The notes under the pieces are model-generated. The model was not told where the DNA came from and made no database searches. It worked only from the letters and a program-made list of their open reading frames with translations. This document shows positions 5,512-8,890 of a DNA stretch of 8,890 bases, in pieces; position 1 is the first letter of the stretch, and each line of letters starts with the position of its first letter. The position numbers were made by a program, and so were the translations under genes. The stretch spans positions 1-8,890 of the forward strand of contig WJKR01000061.1 in NCBI GenBank assembly GCA_014729015.1, read 5' to 3'. This DNA is from Candidatus Woesearchaeota archaeon (GTDB lineage: Archaea; Nanobdellota; Nanobdellia; Woesearchaeales; WJKR01).

Positions 5512-5967
5512 ATGGAGCAGCGATGGTGGCAGCGAAACGCCTTCTGGATCATCATAGGAGGAGCGTTGCTCATCATCGACCAGACCGTCAAGGCCGTGGT
5601 GATCAAGCAGCAACCAAACATCGACCTGCGGCTCTTTCGCGTCGTCGTCGTGAAGAACACCGGCGCGTCGTTCGGCATGCTCGGCGACGCGAACGCCCTG
5701 CTCATCTGGGTCGCGATCATCGCCATCGGCCTGTTCCTCACCTACCACGACCAGCTACCGGCGCTGGGCACGCGCTGGGGGTTCGTGGCGAGCGCGGGCG
5801 TGATGAGCAACGTGTTCGACCGCGTGATCCGCGGCGGCGTCATCGATTACGTGGACCTCGGCTGGTGGCCAGTGTTTAACCTCGGAGATGCCACGATCGT
5901 GATCGGCGTTGCCATAATCGGCTACGCGCTCATCAGAAAAGAGCAGGAACCAAAGCAAGGGCGCTAA
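5512..5967 (+). CDS. lspA: Signal peptidase II (LspA-type prolipoprotein peptidase), 151 aa
   Basis: A polytopic membrane aspartic peptidase which, in bacteria, cleaves the signal peptide in front of the lipidated cysteine of prolipoproteins. Four hydrophobic segments lie at about 10-31, 62-78, 88-101 and 120-141. Conserved family blocks are visible: IIDQTVK (21-27), KNTGASFGML (48-57, the NxGxAFG block), SNVFDRVIRGGVIDYVDL (99-116, the GNxxDR block with catalytic D103) and PVFNLGDATIVIG (120-132, the FNxAD block with catalytic D126). Both catalytic aspartates and the DxxK start motif are intact. S99 and G125 replace the common Gly and Ala. Length is normal for LspA. It begins three bases after the upstream stop, the third gene of the operon, and its TAA overlaps the stop of the convergent gene. 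LspA is typical of bacteria and patchy in archaea, so lateral origin or an archaeal lipoprotein pathway is possible. No Lgt-like gene is present in the window. Confidence 0.92.
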   Translation: MEQRWWQRNAFWIIIGGALLIIDQTVKAVVIKQQPNIDLRLFRVVVVKNTGASFGMLGDANALLIWVAIIAIGLFLTYHDQLPALGTRWGFVASAGVMSNVFDRVIRGGVIDYVDLGWWPVFNLGDATIVIGVAIIGYALIRKEQEPKQGR

Positions 5968-6542
5968 CGCTTCTTGGCAGCCCGCCTCACAGGCTTCTTC
6001 CTCACAGGCTTCTTCTTGGTCGCCTTCTTCCTCACAGGCTTCTTCCTCACAGGCTTCTTCTTGGTCGCCTTCTTCCTCGCAGGCTTCCTCTTCACCGCCC
6101 GCTTCGCAGACTGCTTGGCGGATTGCTCGTACACCGTGACCTTGGACGGCGCCCTGCGAGGCAGTTCTCGCTCGAGCGTCCGCTTGCGAGCGTGCGTCGG
6201 CGGCACCGGCGGCGGCATGGAATCACGGGGAGCGAGCCGGTCGAGTGAGAGGATGAAGCCCGCGGCGTCGAGGCAAAGGATGACGACGAGCCATAACGTG
6301 ATGACATGGAACGAGAGATACACAACATGGAGGAAGCCGAAGGCGAAGGCGAGGGTGGTGGCGAAGGCGCCGCGATGGTTGCCCGGCGTCCCGCGTGCGA
6401 GGAACACGAGCGCCGCAATGATGAAGATGAGCGCGACGATGATCTCGGTCACGAAGTTCGCGGCCGTGGCGCCCATGTACAGCGCGGCGAGCGCCTGGAA
6501 CAAGAGTAATCCAAGAATGGTAACAAATATTTTCCCCCTCAT
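5964..6542 (-). CDS. Four-TM membrane protein with a Lys/Arg-rich repeated tail, 192 aa
   Basis: I do not recognise the family. Four membrane helices lie at about 5-23, 31-49, 59-76 and 80-100. A soluble C-terminal half follows, first proline- and arginine-rich (DSMPPPVPPTHARKR), then extremely basic. The last 60 residues alternate KKPVR and KKATK pentads, like the tail of histone H1 or bacterial H1-like proteins, encoded by 15-base DNA repeats. A tail of such charge should be cytoplasmic and could bind DNA, RNA or acidic membrane surface; this is inference. The start at 6542 (MRGKIFVTILG) was chosen over longer in-frame starts because a strong TATA (6566-6575) lies about 28 bases upstream, giving a leaderless mRNA, and TM1 begins directly after it. 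Its TAG at 5964-5966 overlaps the lspA TAA on the other strand. Confidence 0.8.
   Translation of the reverse strand: MRGKIFVTILGLLLFQALAALYMGATAANFVTEIIVALIFIIAALVFLARGTPGNHRGAFATTLAFAFGFLHVVYLSFHVITLWLVVILCLDAAGFILSLDRLAPRDSMPPPVPPTHARKRTLERELPRRAPSKVTVYEQSAKQSAKRAVKRKPARKKATKKKPVRKKPVRKKATKKKPVRKKPVRRAAKKR
5986..6090. repeat. 15-base tandem repeats (AABAABA') encoding the basic tail
   Basis: Seven 15-base units lie in phase with the reading frame. Unit A is CTCACAGGCTTCTTC and unit B is TTGGTCGCCTTCTTC. The order is A-A-B-A-A-B-A', so 5986-6030 and 6031-6075 are two identical 45-base copies, and 6076-6090 is a diverged A (two changes). On the minus strand these encode KKPVR and KKATK. Identity at third codon positions points to recent duplication by slippage or unequal exchange. 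Confidence 0.9.
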
Positions 6543-6565
6543 AATGGTAGCAAGGGAGGAGGCGG

Positions 6566-6578
6566 TATATATAATTTT
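6566..6578 (-). promoter_or_regulatory. TATA promoter of the basic-tail membrane protein
   Basis: The minus strand reads AAAATTATATATA about 28 bases upstream of ATG at 6542, between the aIF1A stop (6583) and this gene. It fits a leaderless transcript and decides the start codon. The gene may also be reached by readthrough from aIF1A. Confidence 0.6.
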
Positions 6579-6582
6579 CTGT

Positions 6583-6909
6583 TCAGAAGTCGTCGAGGTC
6601 ATCGAGCTCTGCAAGGAATCCTCGCTGCTTGAGCCAGGCGACCTGGTTCGGCCTATACTTATAGAGGATGTCGCCCTTGTCATCGCCGCCGAACTCCCAC
6701 GGCTCCACCAAGACGATATCGCCTTCCCTGACCCACAACCGCCGCTTGAGCCGTCCGGGGATGCGGCAATTCCTGGTCTTGCCGTCGAAACAACGGACGC
6801 GACACCTGCTCGCGCCTAGCCGTGATTCGAGCACGCCGAGCACTTCTCGGTCTCTGGGCGTGCGAACTCGGACGGGCTGCTCGTCGGATTGCCGGGGTCG
6901 ATATACCAT
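6583..6909 (-). CDS. Translation initiation factor aIF1A
   Basis: A 108-residue OB-fold factor, the archaeal counterpart of eIF1A and bacterial IF1. It binds the A-site of the small subunit during initiation and helps mRNA scanning and start selection. The family blocks are clear: EVLGVLESRLGASRCRVRCFDG (22-43), then KTRNCRIPGRLKRRLWVREGD (44-64), then DIVLVEPWEF (64-73), then ILYKYRPNQVAWLKQRGFL (81-99). A short acidic tail ends LDDLDDF. The start at 6909 (MVYRPRQ) is preferred over the in-frame GTG at 6972 because the TATA box at 6934-6943 lies between them, about 30 bases upstream of this ATG. It is divergent from the zinc-ribbon gene at 7002. Confidence 0.95.
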   Translation of the reverse strand: MVYRPRQSDEQPVRVRTPRDREVLGVLESRLGASRCRVRCFDGKTRNCRIPGRLKRRLWVREGDIVLVEPWEFGGDDKGDILYKYRPNQVAWLKQRGFLAELDDLDDF

Positions 6910-6933
6910 GTGACAACAAAGAGAACAAGCGCC

Positions 6934-6943
6934 GTTTATAAGG
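6934..6943 (-). promoter_or_regulatory. TATA box of aIF1A
   Basis: The minus strand reads CCTTATAAAC about 30 bases upstream of ATG at 6909, so the leader is only a few bases or absent. A second AT-rich element, TATATAAAG at 6951-6959, lies between this box and the divergent one and could serve either strand. Confidence 0.6.
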
Positions 6944-6971
6944 CTTTTGTTATATAAAGCAGGGGCAAACA

Positions 6972-6980
6972 CTTATAAAA
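6972..6980 (+). promoter_or_regulatory. TATA box of the zinc-ribbon gene
   Basis: CTTATAAAA is centred 26 bases before ATG at 7002, predicting a leaderless mRNA. It rules out the upstream in-frame TTG at 6990 as the likely start. Confidence 0.6.
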
Positions 6981-7001
6981 AACGGTCCCTTGTGGCCGTG
7001 T

Positions 7002-7250
7002 ATGGCCGAGCAGCACATCAGCGAGGACACCGCGGTCGTGCCGGCATTGGAGGACGAGGACCGCGCAGCCATCAAGAGAAGCGTGCGGCAAGCAGCAGCA
7101 GCTGGTGAGGAGGAGGCGCGGCCGGAGAAAAAGTGCATCGTGTGCGGCAAGGAGGCGACGCACTGCATGCGCGGACTCCCGAACAACACGTACTGCAAGC
7201 AGTGCGCGCAGGAGCACTTCAAGTTCTTGAATTATCTGGAGAAGCTGTGA
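7002..7250 (+). CDS. Small zinc-ribbon protein, 82 aa
   Basis: A short acidic N-terminal half (EDTAVVPALEDEDR, then an Ala/Glu-rich helix) precedes a zinc-ribbon-like C-terminal half. Two CxxC knuckles, C45-IV-C48-GKE and C65-KQ-C68, are sixteen residues apart and would bind one zinc; C55 lies between them. The end HFKFLNYLEKL looks like an amphipathic helix. No catalytic domain is present, so it may be an adaptor or a nucleic-acid or protein-binding factor; the function is unknown. The gene is divergent from aIF1A across a 92-base spacer, and its stop is four bases from the stop of the convergent permease-methyltransferase gene. Confidence 0.8.
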   Translation: MAEQHISEDTAVVPALEDEDRAAIKRSVRQAAAAGEEEARPEKKCIVCGKEATHCMRGLPNNTYCKQCAQEHFKFLNYLEKL

Positions 7251-7254
7251 ACGT

Positions 7255-8890
7255 TCATATCACCGGCACGTCGTAATCCGACTTGATACCATAGATGTAC
7301 AGGTAGCGCCAGAACAATCCCCTCTTCTTCTTGAGCCGGATGCTGAACCCGAGGTCACGGAACATGTTCTCCAGCTCCTCGAGGTTGTCCAGCCACGGCT
7401 GGTCAGGAATGATGCCCCAGAAATAATCGACGTACTCCACCAAACATAATTGACCGTTCTCCGGCAGCAAGGAGTGCATGTCCTTGACGACGCGCTCGAT
7501 GTCCTGGATGTATGACAGGTTGCCGATGCTGAAGATCATGTCGACGCGTGGAACGTCGGGGTGCACCCTACTGATGAAGTGCTCGTCGTAGACGACCTCG
7601 ACATGCTGGTAGTTCTCCTTCTGCAACCGCTTGACTAGGATGGCCACGTTCTTCGGGGAGAGGTCGACGGCGTAGACCTTGCCCTGATTGCCGACCGCCT
7701 CGGCGAGGGGCAAGGTGAAGGAGCCGACGCCGCTGCCAAACTCCAGCACGGTCTTGCCGCGCAGCTCTTGGAAGATGTTGAGGACGTCGTTGCGCACCCG
7801 TTTCGGGAAGATGAGGCGTTCAAAGCGCTTGTTCAGGAAGGCGAGGCTGTTCACCGTCCTGAGCAAGAGGTCCGGGTTGTAGTACAGGTTGAGCAACGCG
7901 TAGATGGGGATGCCGAAGAGGAAGAAGCTGATGATCTTCTTGAACAACAGGAAGGAGTTCGGGACGAGGAACAACCAGGCCACGATGATGCCGGCGTAGA
8001 AGAGGGCGACGATGACCGGCCCGGCGTTGCCGAAGGGCGCCTTGAAGCGGCGCGGCTGATCCGGGTACTTCTTCCTGAGGATGGGCACGGTGAGGATGAT
8101 GCTGATATACATCACAATGGCCAGCGGGATGAGCAGGGCGAGCAGTGATTGGTAGTCGCCGGACGCGGTGATGATGACGATCGTGCTGACCAGGGTCTGG
8201 AAGAGGATAGCCTTGTGCGGGGTCTTGAACTTCGGATGGACTGCTGAGAGCTGCTCGATGAACAGCTTGTCCTTCGCCAATGCCAGGATGAGCCTGGGCG
8301 TGGCGACGATGCCGCCAGCTGCCGATCCTATGAGCGCGAGGAAGATGGCGACGTTCACCAAGTCCGCCCCCAGATCATTGAAGAGCAGGAAGGAGATGTT
8401 CGTTAATGGCGTCTCGAACGACACCAGGGTCTGCCAGGGGACAAAGCCGAGGATCACCAATGGGAAGAAGATGACGAGGAAACCGAGGATGAGGCTGGTG
8501 ATCATGATGCTCTTCGGGATCGTCCGCTCAGGGTTTTTGGTTTCTCCTCCCATGAACGTGGCGGCTTCCCAGCCGACGAACGTCTCGAAGATGAAGAACA
8601 GGGCGACGAAGATGGCGAGCGGCGGCTTGTCCTGGCTGAAGAACGGGGTGTAGTTCGCTGGGTCGAGGTGGAACAGCGAGGTGACGAGGAGCGTGAGGAT
8701 GACGAGGAGCGTGATGGGCGCGAACACGAGGAGCGCGGCGGTGCTGGCCTCGATGCCTTTCAGCGCTATCAGGGTGAGCACCAACAATAATCCTATGGCG
8801 ATGAGCATCTTGACGAGGACCCCCTTGTTGGGCAAGAGGTAGTCGAGGGCCGCGACGATAAGCAAGGAGGAGGTGACGCTGCCGACCAAC
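7255..8890 (-). CDS. APC-type amino-acid permease fused to a SAM-dependent methyltransferase (N-terminus beyond right edge)
   Basis: One uninterrupted frame of 544 codons enters from the right edge and stops at 7255-7257. Numbering starts at the edge. Residues 1-336 are an APC-superfamily permease. The TM6 block FETFVGWEAATFMGGETKNPERTIPKSI (about 101-128) and the TM8 block GGIVATPRLILALAKDKLF with VHPKFKTP are typical. Visible helices match TM4-TM12 plus the end of TM3; TM1-TM2, with the substrate-binding GSG region, lie outside. After TM12 (about 314-336) comes a linker, then a class I methyltransferase (about 365-535). Its motif I is VLEFGSGVGSF (381-391), the acidic residue D409 sits in VYAVDLS, and VDMIFSIGNLSYI (449-461) and LCLVEY (481-486) are the later core strands. 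The C-terminus of an APC permease is cytoplasmic, where SAM is available. Substrates of both halves are unknown. I see no stop or frameshift at the joint (about 7800-7880). Confidence 0.9.
   Translation of the reverse strand, partial: LVGSVTSSLLIVAALDYLLPNKGVLVKMLIAIGLLLVLTLIALKGIEASTAALLVFAPITLLVILTLLVTSLFHLDPANYTPFFSQDKPPLAIFVALFFIFETFVGWEAATFMGGETKNPERTIPKSIMITSLILGFLVIFFPLVILGFVPWQTLVSFETPLTNISFLLFNDLGADLVNVAIFLALIGSAAGGIVATPRLILALAKDKLFIEQLSAVHPKFKTPHKAILFQTLVSTIVIITASGDYQSLLALLIPLAIVMYISIILTVPILRKKYPDQPRRFKAPFGNAGPVIVALFYAGIIVAWLFLVPNSFLLFKKIISFFLFGIPIYALLNLYYNPDLLLRTVNSLAFLNKRFERLIFPKRVRNDVLNIFQELRGKTVLEFGSGVGSFTLPLAEAVGNQGKVYAVDLSPKNVAILVKRLQKENYQHVEVVYDEHFISRVHPDVPRVDMIFSIGNLSYIQDIERVVKDMHSLLPENGQLCLVEYVDYFWGIIPDQPWLDNLEELENMFRDLGFSIRLKKKRGLFWRYLYIYGIKSDYDVPVI

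Noticed and set aside
5986..6090. Regular short repeats as a possible CRISPR array
   Set aside because: The 15-base units are tandem with no spacers and lie in phase in a coding frame.
5974..6819. 281-codon plus-strand frame with FFLTGFFL repeats
   Set aside because: It is the antisense of the basic-tail gene and of part of aIF1A. The apparent hydrophobic repeats are the complement of Lys-rich codons.

Overview
The window reads as a piece of an archaeal chromosome. Evidence for this is an S-layer glycoprotein gene, an Lsm (Sm-like) gene paired with ribosomal protein L37e, ribosomal protein S8e, translation factor aIF1A, a tRNA-Leu with no encoded CCA, and AT-rich BRE/TATA elements about 25-30 nt upstream of many start codons, giving leaderless or nearly leaderless mRNAs. 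Small genes, many unrecognised short membrane or coiled-coil proteins, and an archaeal neighbourhood with a bacterial-type LspA suggest a DPANN lineage such as Woesearchaeota. That lineage assignment is inference. Coding DNA is mostly GC-rich and intergenic promoters are AT-rich.

Layout from left to right. (1) 1-2043, minus: the N-terminal 681 codons of a large, acidic S-layer protein that runs off the left edge. (2) 2044-2413: a gene-free spacer holding the S-layer promoter and Shine-Dalgarno, an inverted repeat and a hairpin/T-run. (3) 2414-2497, minus: tRNA-Leu(TAG). (4) 2565-2961, minus: the lsm-rpl37e pair, divergent from rps8e (3085-3465, plus). (5) 3525-4220, plus: an unrecognised basic protein with less GC-rich composition. 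(6) 4270-5967, plus: a tight three-gene unit of a two-TM membrane protein, a disordered/coiled-coil protein and LspA (signal peptidase II). (7) 5964-6542, minus: a four-TM protein with a Lys/Arg-rich repeated tail, whose stop overlaps the lspA stop. (8) 6583-6909, minus: aIF1A, divergent from a small zinc-ribbon protein (7002-7250, plus). (9) 7255-8890, minus: an APC-type amino-acid permease fused in frame to a C-terminal SAM-dependent methyltransferase, truncated at the right edge.

Two themes stand out. The first is translation and RNA housekeeping (tRNA-Leu, L37e, Lsm, S8e, aIF1A). The second is the cell envelope (S-layer, LspA unit, two unusual membrane proteins, permease-methyltransferase fusion). 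The most unusual objects are the permease-methyltransferase fusion, the LspA-containing operon and the membrane protein with a histone-H1-like tail.
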